Positions 19,513-29,120 of a stretch of DNA of 64,000 nucleotides are shown here, one piece after another. Below the pieces are notes generated by a model. The model searched no databases. It worked only from the letters and a program-made list of their open reading frames with translations, and had not been told where the DNA came from. The stretch spans positions 3,477,001 to 3,541,000 of the forward strand of contig NZ_CP088273.1 in NCBI RefSeq assembly GCF_020731415.2. Direction: 5' to 3'. The stretch is from Phyllobacterium sp. T1293 (lineage in GTDB: Bacteria; Pseudomonadota; Alphaproteobacteria; Rhizobiales; Rhizobiaceae). How positions within the stretch are numbered: position 1 is the first letter of the stretch; every line of letters begins with the position of its first letter. The position numbers and the translations under genes were made by a program.

Positions 19513-19592
19513 CTTTTTCCCTTCATATTGCCGTCTAGAACTTTGGTAGCAGTCGCTACATCTAGATTTTGGGCCGGATAAGGGAAATGAAA

Positions 19593-20357
19593 ATGGGCAT
19601 TCTCAACAAATATGCTGCGATTGGTGCAGCTCTACTGTGCCTCGGGGCAATCCCGGCCCACGCTGCGGATCTCGTGGAAGCGCCAGTTGTGGAAGTTCAG
19701 CAGTTTGGTGGCTGGTATCTGCGCGGCGATATCGGCATGAGCAATCAGCGACTTGATAAGCTGGATTATTTCGACTTTGCCAATGCGGAGCAGCATGGTT
19801 TTCTGGATAAGGGAGATTTTGACTCAGGCATCACGGGCCAGATCGGTATCGGTTATCAGTTCAACGATTGGCTTCGCGCTGACGTAACAGGTCAGTATCG
19901 TGGCAAGACAGAGTTCAGCGCTCTTGATTTTTATTCGAACCCATCACTGGGGCAGTACGGGACGAATCAATACCACGCGAAGAAATCCGAATGGCTGTTC
20001 CTCGCCAACGCCTATGCTGATCTTGGTACATTCAGTGGCATTACGCCCTATCTTGGTGCTGGTATCGGTGCATCTCGTAACACGATCTCCAATTTCACGG
20101 ATGATAACATCCTCAATGCCGGGGGCGGATATGCCAGCGATGGTTCCAAATGGAACCTTGCCTGGGCACTGCATGCCGGTGTGGGAATCAAGGCGACCGA
20201 CCGTATGACCATTGATCTTGGATATAGTTATGTTGATCTGGGTGACGCCAAGACCGGCACGTTCTACAATTTGAATGGCTCAACCCGCAATCAGGCTGTT
20301 ACCTTCAAAGACATCACGTCGCATGACTTCAAGGTGGGCGTGCGCTACGCTTTCTGA
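19593..20357 (+). CDS. Omp25/Omp31-family outer membrane beta-barrel protein
   Basis: The 254-residue protein has a signal peptide cleaved at AHA-AD and an eight-stranded barrel pattern. The mature start is ADLVEAPVVEVQQFGGWYLR, and the last strand SHDFKVGVRYAF ends in the C-terminal Phe needed for BamA insertion. These features match the Omp25/Omp31/RopB opacity-like family that dominates Brucellaceae and rhizobial outer membranes. ATG 19593 is preferred because AAGGGA lies eight bases away; ATG 19587 and a TTG at 19569 are upstream in frame. A CtrA-type box precedes it. Confidence 0.88.
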   Translation: MGILNKYAAIGAALLCLGAIPAHAADLVEAPVVEVQQFGGWYLRGDIGMSNQRLDKLDYFDFANAEQHGFLDKGDFDSGITGQIGIGYQFNDWLRADVTGQYRGKTEFSALDFYSNPSLGQYGTNQYHAKKSEWLFLANAYADLGTFSGITPYLGAGIGASRNTISNFTDDNILNAGGGYASDGSKWNLAWALHAGVGIKATDRMTIDLGYSYVDLGDAKTGTFYNLNGSTRNQAVTFKDITSHDFKVGVRYAF

Positions 20358-20380
20358 TTGAAACAACATGATTTTTCGAG

Positions 20381-20407
20381 CGGCAGGAGGCTTTCTCCTG
20401 CCGTTTT
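20381..20407 (+). terminator. Terminator after the outer membrane protein gene
   Basis: CGGCAGGAG and CTCCTGCCG pair perfectly around GCTTT and are followed by five T. Confidence 0.9.
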
Positions 20408-20499
20408 TGTTTGTGCTTCATTCCGCCGGATCGGATAAATTTAATGTCGCGCACAAACATATTTCTTGACTGTGAACGACATTTCTCCTAGTTCCCAGA

Positions 20500-20550
20500 G
20501 TGGGCCACCTCTCCCCAACGAGAGGCGTGCTATCTGTAAGGATAGGAGAA
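20500..20550 (+). ncRNA. serC leader RNA motif
   Basis: Directly before serC lie two small hairpins: CCTCTC/GAGAGG (20508-20525, loop CCCAAC) and CTATC/GATAG (20530-20545), the second running into the GGAGA ribosome site. This arrangement fits the serC RNA motif described upstream of serC in alphaproteobacteria, a proposed cis-regulatory element for serine biosynthesis. Recognition is from memory of the motif's form and place, not from a covariance search. The ligand, if any, is unknown. Confidence 0.7.
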
Positions 20551-20553
20551 AAC

Positions 20554-21729
20554 ATGACGACGCTTCTAAAGCCGGCGCAGCGCCCGGCTAACCCTAATTT
20601 TTCATCAGGTCCCTGTGCAAAACGCCCCGGATGGTCGCTTCAAGCGCTTTCCGACGCATCGCTTGGCCGCTCGCATCGCGCGAAGGTTGGCAAGACGAAG
20701 CTGAAACAGGCGATCGATCTTACCCGCGAAATCCTGCAGGTTCCGGCTGATTACCGCATCGGCATTGTTCCGGCATCCGATACCGGTGCTGTGGAGATGG
20801 CTCTATGGTCGCTGCTTGGCGAACGCGGTGTTGATATGGTTGCTTGGGAAAGCTTTGGCGCAGGCTGGATCACCGACGTGGTCAAGCAGCTCAAGCTCAC
20901 CGATGTCCGCAGCATTGAAGCCGGTTATGGCGAACTGCCTGATCTTTCCAAAGTCGATTTTGACCGCGACGTTGTTTTCACCTGGAATGGTACGACGTCG
21001 GGCGTGCGCGTTCCCAATGGCGATTTCATTCCTGCTGATCGCAAGGGTCTGACCATCTGCGACGCCACGTCGGCAGCTTTCGCGCAGCGGCTTGATTTCG
21101 ACAAGCTCGATGTCGTCACTTTTTCTTGGCAGAAAGTACTCGGCGGCGAGGGCGCACACGGCATGCTGATCCTCAGTCCGCGCGCTGTCGAGCGGCTTGA
21201 AACCTACAAGCCCGCATGGCCTTTGCCGAAGATTTTCCGCCTCACATCGGGCGGCAAGCTCATTGAAGGCATTTTTGCCGGTGAGACCATCAACACGCCA
21301 TCGATGCTTTGCGTTGAGGATTATCTCGATGCGTTGAATTGGGCGAAATCGCTTGGCAGTCTTGATGGACTTGTCGGACGTGCGGACAGGAATTTTGCCG
21401 CTCTCGATGCTTTCGTTGAACGCACGCCATGGATTGCCAATCTGGCAAAGGTTCCGGCCACACGGTCCAACACCTCCGTTTGCCTGACAATTGTCGATCC
21501 GGAGATCACGGCGCTCGACAAGGATGCACAGGCCAATTTCGCGAAAAACCTTGTTGCGGTTCTGGAGAAAGAGGGCGTTGCCTATGATATCGGCGCCTAT
21601 CGCGATGCTCCATCAGGTCTTCGCATCTGGGCCGGTGCAACGGTTGAAACGGCTGATCTTGAAGGGCTGACGCTGTGGCTCGACTGGGCATTCCAATCGC
21701 AAAAGGCCGCGCTGAAACAGGCCGCCTGA
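20554..21729 (+). CDS. serC: Phosphoserine aminotransferase SerC
   Basis: SerC makes 3-phosphoserine from 3-phosphohydroxypyruvate and glutamate using pyridoxal phosphate. It has 391 residues from ATG 20554; the frame is open to 20500 but that segment is the leader RNA. The PLP lysine is Lys194 in [15 protein letters not shown]. The start [15 protein letters not shown] is the alphaproteobacterial form of the family. serA follows 80 bases downstream, forming the first two steps of serine synthesis as one unit. Confidence 0.96.
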   Translation: MTTLLKPAQRPANPNFSSGPCAKRPGWSLQALSDASLGRSHRAKVGKTKLKQAIDLTREILQVPADYRIGIVPASDTGAVEMALWSLLGERGVDMVAWESFGAGWITDVVKQLKLTDVRSIEAGYGELPDLSKVDFDRDVVFTWNGTTSGVRVPNGDFIPADRKGLTICDATSAAFAQRLDFDKLDVVTFSWQKVLGGEGAHGMLILSPRAVERLETYKPAWPLPKIFRLTSGGKLIEGIFAGETINTPSMLCVEDYLDALNWAKSLGSLDGLVGRADRNFAALDAFVERTPWIANLAKVPATRSNTSVCLTIVDPEITALDKDAQANFAKNLVAVLEKEGVAYDIGAYRDAPSGLRIWAGATVETADLEGLTLWLDWAFQSQKAALKQAA

Positions 21730-21810
21730 TTTCATCGGCATGATGTGACCGCATTCGGGTGCGGTCACTCCCCCAATCATTTCATTCCTGATTCAACGAT
21801 GGAGGCCATG

Positions 21811-23406
21811 ATGGCACCGCGCGTACTCGTATCTGATAAGCTCTCCCCAACCGCCGTACAGATCTTCAAGGATCGCGGTGTTGAAGTCGATTATCTGCCT
21901 GACCTTGGCAAGGACAAGGACAAACTGGCCGAAGTGATCAGCCAATATGATGGTCTTGCCATCCGTTCGGCCACCAAGGTCACGGAAAAGCTGATCGCTG
22001 CCGCGACCAATCTGAAAGTCATTGGCCGCGCTGGTATCGGCGTCGACAATGTCGATATTCCTGCTGCCTCGCGTCGCGGTATCATCGTGATGAACACGCC
22101 TTTCGGCAATTCCATCACCACTGCGGAACATGCCGTAGCGCTGATGTTTGCCGTGGCGCGCGAACTGCCTGAGGCTGATGCTTCGACCCGTGCGGGCAAG
22201 TGGGAAAAGAACCGCTTCATGGGTGTCGAGATCACCGGCAAGACGCTGGGTGTTATTGGCTGCGGCAATATCGGCTCGATTGTTGCCACGCGCGGCGTCG
22301 GCCTCAAGATGCATGTCATCGCGTTCGACCCCTTCCTGTCGGAAGGCCGAGCCGAGGAATTGGGTGTTGAGAAGGTCGAACTTGACGAATTGCTCGCCCG
22401 GGCAGATTTCATCAGCCTGCACACACCGATGACCGACAAGACACGCGGCATTATCAATGCTGAATCCATTGCCAAGATGAAAGATGGTGTTCGTATCATC
22501 AATTGCGCTCGCGGCGGTCTGATTGTTGAGAAAGATCTGGTTGCAGCACTGAAAGCAGGCAAGGTCGCCGGTGCCGGTATCGACGTGTTCGAGGTGGAGC
22601 CTGCCACAGAGAACGAACTGTTCAGCCTGCCAAACGTTGTCTGCACCCCGCATCTCGGCGCATCGACAAGCGAAGCACAGGAAAATGTCGCGTTGCAGGT
22701 TGCCGAGCAGATGTCGGATTATCTGATCAAGGGTGCCGTTTCCAACGCGATTAACATGCCATCGATTACGGCAGAGGAAGCGCCGCGCCTGAAGCCTTTC
22801 GTCAAGCTGGCGGAAGTGCTGGGGGCTTTCGTTGGTCAGGTCACTGACGAGCCGATCCAGGAAGTCGAAGTGCTGTTTGACGGCTCGACCGCTGGAATGA
22901 ACACGCGGGCGCTGGTCAGTGCCGCCTTGGCCGGTTTGATCCGCCCGCAGGTGGCCGATGTGAACATGGTTTCGGCGCCTGTTATGGTGAAGGAACGGGG
23001 TATCATCCTTTCCGAAGTGCGCCGTGACAAATCAGGTGTGTTTGACGGTTACATCAAGCTGACGGTCAAATCCGCATCGCTAACCCGCTCCATTGCCGGT
23101 ACATGCTTCTCCGATGGCAAGCCACGTTTCATCCAGATCAAGGGTATCAATCTTGATGCCGAAGTTGGCCAGCACATGCTCTATACGACCAACAACGACA
23201 CGCCGGGTATGATTGGCATGCTGGGAACGATCTGCGGCAAGAATGGCGTCAACATTGCCAACTTCTCGCTGGGCCGCGATAATCCGGGCGGAAATGCCAT
23301 CGCCATGCTCTATCTCGATGAGCGGATTCCGGATCATGTTCTGGAAGAACTGCGTGTTAATAAGGCCATTGTTTCGGCCAAGCCGCTGGAATTTGACATC
23401 GGCTGA
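21811..23406 (+). CDS. serA: D-3-phosphoglycerate dehydrogenase SerA
   Basis: SerA oxidises 3-phosphoglycerate to 3-phosphohydroxypyruvate, the first step of serine synthesis. The 531-residue long form contains the NAD-binding GVIGCGNIGS near 147. The catalytic Arg is in NCARGGLI and the His in TPHLGAS. An intervening domain and a C-terminal ACT domain (about 455-531, NNDTPGMIGMLGTICGKNGV) follow and usually sense serine. ATG 21811 or 21808 is chosen because GGAGG precedes them; the frame itself is open to 21745. Confidence 0.96.
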   Translation: MAPRVLVSDKLSPTAVQIFKDRGVEVDYLPDLGKDKDKLAEVISQYDGLAIRSATKVTEKLIAAATNLKVIGRAGIGVDNVDIPAASRRGIIVMNTPFGNSITTAEHAVALMFAVARELPEADASTRAGKWEKNRFMGVEITGKTLGVIGCGNIGSIVATRGVGLKMHVIAFDPFLSEGRAEELGVEKVELDELLARADFISLHTPMTDKTRGIINAESIAKMKDGVRIINCARGGLIVEKDLVAALKAGKVAGAGIDVFEVEPATENELFSLPNVVCTPHLGASTSEAQENVALQVAEQMSDYLIKGAVSNAINMPSITAEEAPRLKPFVKLAEVLGAFVGQVTDEPIQEVEVLFDGSTAGMNTRALVSAALAGLIRPQVADVNMVSAPVMVKERGIILSEVRRDKSGVFDGYIKLTVKSASLTRSIAGTCFSDGKPRFIQIKGINLDAEVGQHMLYTTNNDTPGMIGMLGTICGKNGVNIANFSLGRDNPGGNAIAMLYLDERIPDHVLEELRVNKAIVSAKPLEFDIG

Positions 23407-23421
23407 TTGTAGAGACGTTGC

Positions 23422-23940
23422 ATGGCAGCATCTTCAACACATGCACTGAACTGGCGTTTGATGGAAGCGGGGGATCTCGCTTCTGTCATCGCTATGGCGG
23501 CCGTCATCCATACGGATTTTTATGAGGATGATGCGGTTTATCTGGAGCGTATGCGTCTTTATGGTAAAGGCTGCTCTGTGCTGGAAGGGCACAACGGCGA
23601 ATTGTTTGGCTATGCGATTACCCATCCATGGCAGCTTTACACAACGCCTGCGCTCAATAGCCTGCTTGGGCAGATACCCGAACATCCAACAACCTATTAT
23701 CTGCACGATATAGCGCTGATGTCCGCATCACGCGGTAGTGGCGCTGCGCCGCGCATTGTTTCGATCTTAGCCGATCAGGCAAAGGCGGAAGGGCTTGAAA
23801 CCATGTCGCTGGTCTCGGTCAACAACTCGGTCGGCTTCTGGCAGAAGCAGGGATTTGAGGTGGTGAGCCGCCCGGAACTCGACGCAAAGCTCAAATCCTA
23901 TTCTGATGATGCCTGTTTCATGGTGCGAAAGCTCATCTGA
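23422..23940 (+). CDS. GNAT-family N-acetyltransferase
   Basis: This 172-residue protein has the GNAT fold: an N-terminal helix pair (LMEAGDLASVIAMAAVIHTD), a central strand with YYLHDIALM, then ASRGSGAAPRIVSILADQA as the acetyl-CoA loop, and SVNNSVGFWQKQGFEVV as the C-terminal signature. The substrate is unknown. It starts 15 bases after serA and is probably in the same transcript. Its stop abuts the stop of the opposite gene with no bases between. Confidence 0.85.
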   Translation: MAASSTHALNWRLMEAGDLASVIAMAAVIHTDFYEDDAVYLERMRLYGKGCSVLEGHNGELFGYAITHPWQLYTTPALNSLLGQIPEHPTTYYLHDIALMSASRGSGAAPRIVSILADQAKAEGLETMSLVSVNNSVGFWQKQGFEVVSRPELDAKLKSYSDDACFMVRKLI

Positions 23941-24834
23941 TCACGCAGCTGCGTGCTTGCGCCCGCTGATTTCGGCAATGCCAATTCCGCCGAGAACCAG
24001 CACCAGAGCGATGGCATGGTACAGATGAAATGCCTCGCCCAGCAGGATGACCGCCAGAAATGTGCCAAAGATGGGCACGGCATTGATGAACAGGCCTGCA
24101 CGGTTGGCACCGATATATTCAACGCCCTTGATGAACAGTACCTGCGCGGCAAGCGAGGGCAGAATAGCCGTATAAAGCACAATCATGATACCGGTGAAAT
24201 CAGGGGCGATCATTGCGCCGTCCCGCCATTCCCAGATTGTGAAGGGGATGGCGGTGATAAAGGCAAAGAATGTCATGACTGTCATCAGGCTTTGCCAGTG
24301 AATGGCCGGGCGAAAGCGCAAAGCCACCGTGTAGCCACTGTAAAGCAGCACGGCGAGAAGCATTAGCGCGTCGCCCTCATTGACCTCTAGTTCGGCGAGT
24401 TTGAGAAAACTGCCATGGCCAGCGGTTAAAGCCACGCCGATAAGCGACAGACTGAAGCCCACTATCTGGCCGGGTCGCACAGCCATGCCAAAGAGCAGGA
24501 AATTGGCGACAAAAATCACCATGGGCACGCCTGCCTGCTCGATGGTGACATTGATCGCTGAAGTATAGTTCAGTGCGCTGTAGAGAGCCATGTTGAAGAA
24601 GGTGAAGCCAAAAGCCCCCAACGCCGCGAGAAGGGGGAGGTTTGCACGCAGCACTTTCCAGTCGTTGCGGATTTGCCTGGTGCTGATTGCAGCGATGAAC
24701 AGAAATGCCAGCATCCAGCGCAGCAAGGTCAAAAGCATCGGCGATATGTGTCCGACCGCAAGTTTACCCGCCACGGCATTGCCGCCCCACAGAAGAGCAG
24801 TCATTAGCAAAAAGATGTATGCGGTACGGTTCAT
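23941..24834 (-). CDS. DMT-superfamily transporter (EamA family)
   Basis: An inner membrane protein of 297 residues with about ten helices in two EamA halves; the second half begins near EGDALMLLAVLLYSGYTVAL. The start at ATG 24834 (MNRTAYIFLLMTALLWGGNA) gives the usual first helix; the frame is open 14 codons further. EamA proteins export amino acids or metabolites. The substrate cannot be told. It is convergent with the acetyltransferase gene and divergent from purA. Confidence 0.88.
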   Translation of the reverse strand: MNRTAYIFLLMTALLWGGNAVAGKLAVGHISPMLLTLLRWMLAFLFIAAISTRQIRNDWKVLRANLPLLAALGAFGFTFFNMALYSALNYTSAINVTIEQAGVPMVIFVANFLLFGMAVRPGQIVGFSLSLIGVALTAGHGSFLKLAELEVNEGDALMLLAVLLYSGYTVALRFRPAIHWQSLMTVMTFFAFITAIPFTIWEWRDGAMIAPDFTGIMIVLYTAILPSLAAQVLFIKGVEYIGANRAGLFINAVPIFGTFLAVILLGEAFHLYHAIALVLVLGGIGIAEISGRKHAAA

Positions 24835-25024
24835 GGTGCGTTGCTGCTTATACTGGCGGAGGAAGTGTTGCTTCACTGCAAGAACAATAGGTTTATTCGT
24901 TTGATAATGGCAAATTCACCACGCTTCAGCCGAAAGAATTGTCGCGCTTTTATGAACCAGCCTGTATAGAAGCACCGCATTTGGCAAAAAATGCATGACG
25001 AGGTTGTGACTCGAGGAGTTTTGA

Positions 25025-26317
25025 ATGGCTAATGTTGTGGTGATCGGCTCCCAGTGGGGTGATGAGGGCAAGGGCAAGATTGTCGATTGGCTTTCCGAAC
25101 GGGCCGATATCATTGTCCGCTTTCAGGGCGGGCACAATGCCGGTCATACGCTGGTTGTTGATGGTGTCACCTACAAATTGTCGTTGTTGCCATCGGGCGT
25201 GGTGCGCAAGGGCAAGCTCTCGATCATCGGAAACGGCGTGGTTTTCGACCCGCATGCATTCATTGCCGAAAAGAAGAAACTCGAAGCGCAGGGCGTGGTT
25301 ATTACCCCTGAAACGCTGAAGATTGCCGAAAATACGACGCTGATCCTCTCCCTCCATGGTGAGCTTGATCGCCGCCGTGAAGCCTCCAATTCCGGCACCA
25401 AGATTGGTACAACGGGTCGCGGCATCGGCCCAGCTTATGAAGACAAGGTTGGCCGCCGTGCCATTCATGTGCTTGATCTTGCCGATCCCGATACGCTGCC
25501 TGCGAAGATCGAGCGGCTGCTGGCCCATCACAATCCACTGCGTCGCGGTCTTGGCATTGAAGAAGTCGATGGTTCCAAGATTTTAGCTGAACTTCTTGAC
25601 GCTGCTCCACACATCATCCCGTTCATGGATCGCGTCTGGTACGTGCTTGACCAGAAGAAGCGGGCAGGTGAGCGCATTCTGTTTGAAGGTGCGCAGGGCA
25701 CGCTTCTTGATATCGACCATGGCACTTATCCTTTTGTCACTTCGTCCAACACTGTGGCCGGTCAGGCTTCTGCCGGTTCCGGTATCGGACCGGGCTCACT
25801 GCATTACGTGCTGGGTATCACCAAGGCCTATACGACCCGCGTGGGTGAAGGTCCTTTCCCGACGGAACAGCAGAACGAAGTTGGTGAGTTCCTCGGCCAG
25901 CGTGGCCACGAATTTGGTGTTGTCACCGGCCGCAAGCGCCGCTGTGGCTGGTTCGATGCGGTTCTCGTACGTCAGGCCGTTGCCAATAATGGCATCAGCG
26001 GTATTGCCTTGACCAAACTCGATGTTCTTGACGGGCTCGACGAGATCAAGGTTTGCACCAGCTACGAACTGGATGGCGAGATCATTGATTACCTGCCTGC
26101 CAGCCAGGGCGCTCAGGCGCGCGTCAAGCCGATTTACGAGACACTTGAGGGCTGGAAAGAGACCACAGCCGGTGCGCGCAGCTGGAGCGAACTGCCCGCA
26201 CAGGCGGTAAAATATGCGCGTTATCTGGAAGAACTGATCGGCGCGCCGATTGCGTTGCTTTCGACCAGCCCGGAACGTGACGATACAATACTTGTTACCG
26301 ACCCGTTTCATGATTAG
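25025..26317 (+). CDS. purA: Adenylosuccinate synthetase PurA
   Basis: PurA joins IMP and aspartate with GTP to give adenylosuccinate, the first committed step to AMP. The 430-residue protein begins [17 protein letters not shown], the GTP-binding and catalytic segment (Asp and His residues of the family follow in GGHNAGHT). [17 protein letters not shown] and [12 protein letters not shown] are also conserved. A strong GAGGAG precedes the start. Confidence 0.98.
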   Translation: MANVVVIGSQWGDEGKGKIVDWLSERADIIVRFQGGHNAGHTLVVDGVTYKLSLLPSGVVRKGKLSIIGNGVVFDPHAFIAEKKKLEAQGVVITPETLKIAENTTLILSLHGELDRRREASNSGTKIGTTGRGIGPAYEDKVGRRAIHVLDLADPDTLPAKIERLLAHHNPLRRGLGIEEVDGSKILAELLDAAPHIIPFMDRVWYVLDQKKRAGERILFEGAQGTLLDIDHGTYPFVTSSNTVAGQASAGSGIGPGSLHYVLGITKAYTTRVGEGPFPTEQQNEVGEFLGQRGHEFGVVTGRKRRCGWFDAVLVRQAVANNGISGIALTKLDVLDGLDEIKVCTSYELDGEIIDYLPASQGAQARVKPIYETLEGWKETTAGARSWSELPAQAVKYARYLEELIGAPIALLSTSPERDDTILVTDPFHD

Positions 26318-26371
26318 AGTCGCAAACAGGTTTCGAGGTTAATCTCACAACAAAACCATAGGTTTGGGTGA

Positions 26372-28048
26372 ATGGCAGATTTCGTTGCAGTATTGAGAAA
26401 GACAATTGACGGGCTCGCGGACCCAACTCCGGAGCTTCGCCAACGTGTGTATGCAAAGGCTCGCGCAACGATTGAGCAGAAGCTTGCGACGCTGAATGCG
26501 CCGGAGGCTGTGGCCGTCCGTCAGAAGCAATCACTGGAAGATGCGATCATTGAGGTCGAGTCCGGTTTTGCAGTTGCTCTGGAAGATCCAAAGCCTGTCA
26601 TCGAACCCATTCCTGTTGCGCCGCCGGTTCCTGCTCCGGCGCCGCCTGTTGTGGCAGCACCCATTGTCGCAAAACCAGAACCGGCCCCGGAAGCACCAAA
26701 GCCTGCGCCTGTTGCTGCGCCGCCAGTGGTTCCTGCGCCGTCCTTTACCAAGCCGCTTGCTCAATCCGATGCGCTTGAAGATTTTCTGACGACCCATGGT
26801 TCGACAGGTGCCAAGCCGATCGAGCCCAAGGAAGAGAGTTTCCGCGATGAACGTCCGCTTGCCGGATCGTTCTCGGGGGGCGATCTGAAAGCTGGTCGCG
26901 GTCCGGAAGAAGAGTTTGATAATGAGCCGGAGCTTGATTCAACCGATCGTGGCCCCAGTGATTATGGCGTTTACATACGCGGTCCGCTGAAGCAGCCAAA
27001 GCCGAAGCGTTCGCTGGTGCCGCTGCTGAGCCTGCTTGGCCTGCTGGTTATTATCGCAGGCGGAGCCTATGCGGGCTGGACTTACAAAGACCAGATTTCG
27101 GCACGGGCCGCGTCGGTAAAGACCTATCTTGCCAGCCTCACCAGCGGCGGCGACAAAACGCCTGCAAAGCCAGCTGAGACAGCCGCTAACCAGCCTGCGA
27201 CACCACCTGTAAAGACGGAACAGCCTGCACAACCGGCGGCTCAGCCGACACCGGCAACGCCTACGGCACCGGGCGCATCGGATGCGAAGCCCGAACCGAA
27301 ACTGACGCAGCGTCTGTTGCCGGATGGTCAGGAAATCAATCCGGGCCCGGCCAATGATACGCCATCATTGGGTGAGGGCACATCGGTTGCAGCTTCTACG
27401 CCGGATCAGCAGCCTGCCCAGCCGCCAGCGGCACAGGGGCAGCCGCAGCAACCTGCAGCACCCGCTGGCCAGATACAGCCTCCGGCTGCCTTGCCGATTG
27501 GTCAGAAGGCGTTCTTCTATGAGGAGCGCTCCGGTCAGGATGCCGGTACTGCGGATGCGGGCGGCGTTGTCTGGTCCGTGGTGCAGGAATCACCCGGCAA
27601 TGATCTGCCACCGGAACCGGCAATTCGCGCTGAAGTGACGATTCCGGATCGCGGTATCAAGCTGCGTATGGTCATCCGCCGCAATGGTGACAAGACGCTG
27701 CCAGCAAGCCATCTCGTTGAAATGATCTTCACGGTTCCTGATGGCTTCCCCGGTGGTTCAATCGACACCGTGTCACGCATGACGCTGAAGGATACGGAAC
27801 AGGCTCCGGGCAGCCCGCTTGTCGGCATTCCGGCCAAGATTGCCGATAATTTCTTCATCATTGCAATGAATGACGCCAAGACTGCTGTTGACACAAACAT
27901 GTCCCTGCTGCGCCGTCAGTCGTGGATCGATATCCCGATTGCCTACAAGACGGGACGCCGCGCGCTCCTGACCCTTGAAAAGGGTCTGCCCGGTGAGAAG
28001 GCTTTCGACGATGTCCTGAAATCCTGGGCAGCAAAAGCTGGCGGTTAA
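26372..28048 (+). CDS. Proline/alanine-rich single-pass membrane protein, conserved but unnamed
   Basis: The 558-residue protein has four parts. There is a short N-terminal helical domain (1-65, MADFVAVLRKTIDGLADPTP) and a Pro/Ala-rich linker (75-130). One membrane helix (about 213-232, LLSLLGLLVIIAGGAYAG) and a second Pro/Gln/Ala-rich linker (about 260-375) follow. A folded C-terminal domain (about 380-558) contains VVWSVVQESPGNDLPPEPAI. The topology suggests a periplasmic C-terminal domain held on a flexible stalk. I do not recognise a characterised family and assign no function. It lies 54 bases after purA and ends at a terminator, so it may be co-transcribed with purA. Confidence 0.75.
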   Translation: MADFVAVLRKTIDGLADPTPELRQRVYAKARATIEQKLATLNAPEAVAVRQKQSLEDAIIEVESGFAVALEDPKPVIEPIPVAPPVPAPAPPVVAAPIVAKPEPAPEAPKPAPVAAPPVVPAPSFTKPLAQSDALEDFLTTHGSTGAKPIEPKEESFRDERPLAGSFSGGDLKAGRGPEEEFDNEPELDSTDRGPSDYGVYIRGPLKQPKPKRSLVPLLSLLGLLVIIAGGAYAGWTYKDQISARAASVKTYLASLTSGGDKTPAKPAETAANQPATPPVKTEQPAQPAAQPTPATPTAPGASDAKPEPKLTQRLLPDGQEINPGPANDTPSLGEGTSVAASTPDQQPAQPPAAQGQPQQPAAPAGQIQPPAALPIGQKAFFYEERSGQDAGTADAGGVVWSVVQESPGNDLPPEPAIRAEVTIPDRGIKLRMVIRRNGDKTLPASHLVEMIFTVPDGFPGGSIDTVSRMTLKDTEQAPGSPLVGIPAKIADNFFIIAMNDAKTAVDTNMSLLRRQSWIDIPIAYKTGRRALLTLEKGLPGEKAFDDVLKSWAAKAGG

Positions 28049-28073
28049 TATATCGCTGTCACCTGATGATGAT

Positions 28074-28100
28074 AAAGGCTCCGGAAACGGGGCCTTTTAT
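28074..28100 (+). terminator. Terminator after the purA-linked membrane protein
   Basis: AAAGGCTCCG and CGGGGCCTTTT pair around GAAA with a short T run; it also lies at the end of the convergent acetyltransferase gene. Confidence 0.75.
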
Positions 28101-28103
28101 CTG

Positions 28104-28565
28104 TCAGAGTTGTTTTTCCATCGGCTGTGCGTTGATCTGCCGGTGTTTCTGTGCCGGACCACTATCCCTGTAACCACAGGCTTTATAAAAGCCATGGGCG
28201 GTGCTTGTGCTTGTCAGTTTGCTCACGCTGTTTCCCTGCTCTCGCAGGTAATTTTCAAGCTCACCCAATATGGCCTTGCTGACACCGCGAAAGCGCGCAT
28301 CCGGCGAGACATAATTGAGGGTGATTTCGCCGGATGCGTTGGCCGAGCCAATACCGAGTATTGTCGTACCCTCGACAGCCACCAGCATGCGTGCAGTTGG
28401 ATCGTTCATCCATGCCAGCACATTTTCAGGGGTTTTGTTGAAGAGCCATGGATCGAGCCGGGCAGGATCACCGGCATGATCGGCAGTGCATAATTCTGCG
28501 ATCGAACGACGGAGCACGTTGCAAATCTGGTCCTTTTCGGCAGGAATTGCGGCCCTGATCTTCAT
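28104..28565 (-). CDS. GNAT-family N-acetyltransferase
   Basis: The protein has 153 residues from ATG 28565. It has the GNAT pattern: KIRAAIPAEKDQICNVLRRS at the start, TLNYVSPDARFRGVSKAILG as the acetyl-CoA-binding segment, and STSTAHGFYKACGYRD near the end. The start overlaps the stop of the upstream acetyltransferase gene by four bases (ATGA), so the two form a coupled pair. The substrate is unknown. An open frame runs 21 codons further upstream but lies inside the other gene. Confidence 0.83.
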   Translation of the reverse strand: MKIRAAIPAEKDQICNVLRRSIAELCTADHAGDPARLDPWLFNKTPENVLAWMNDPTARMLVAVEGTTILGIGSANASGEITLNYVSPDARFRGVSKAILGELENYLREQGNSVSKLTSTSTAHGFYKACGYRDSGPAQKHRQINAQPMEKQL

Positions 28566-29032
28566 GCGATGGCATCCGTTTGCCGAACTGGTGCCGTCTT
28601 CGGCTGGCGTTCGTAATAAACGTCCCACTCGTCCTCGCCCGTCTGTTTGAAGCCATGCCGTGCATAAAAGCGCCCAGCTTCACTTTGCTGAAGGACGCTC
28701 AAACGAATGGGTAGTCTGGCGGTGTCAGCTTCGCCAAGCAATTGGTGTAGAACGGCACTGCCTAAACCTTTGCCCTGCTGTTCAGGCTCGACATAGAAAT
28801 GCTCAAGCAGCAAATGTCCATCAACCGGACCCATGGCTACACATCCGGCCATGCGCCCATTCGGCGTCATAATCAGGCGGGTATAATGCGGTCGATAGGA
28901 GTTGCGAAAACGGTCATAGGCACGCCATTCATCGAAGCGGCCAATGCGTTCCAGACTTTCGCGCATACAACGAAGGCGTAATTGCAGGAGCCGGTCAAAA
29001 TCCTCTACAGTCGCGGGTATAAGGGTGAACAT
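28562..29032 (-). CDS. GNAT-family N-acetyltransferase
   Basis: This 156-residue acetyltransferase has EHFYVEPEQQGKGLGSAVLH (acetyl-CoA loop Q/R-x-x-G-x-G/A) at about 80-100 and SEAGRFYARHGFKQTGEDEW at the end. It is the first gene of a two-gene unit with the overlapping acetyltransferase downstream. Such pairs often arise by acquisition rather than tandem duplication, and here the two proteins are not close copies. The substrate is unknown. Confidence 0.85.
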   Translation of the reverse strand: MFTLIPATVEDFDRLLQLRLRCMRESLERIGRFDEWRAYDRFRNSYRPHYTRLIMTPNGRMAGCVAMGPVDGHLLLEHFYVEPEQQGKGLGSAVLHQLLGEADTARLPIRLSVLQQSEAGRFYARHGFKQTGEDEWDVYYERQPKTAPVRQTDAIA

Positions 29033-29120
29033 GGAAAACTGCCTGTGGTGACTCGTTTGCCGTCAGGCTGATTCTACTCGGTATTTTTGTCAATATTATC
29101 TACGTCAGAACACGATATTC

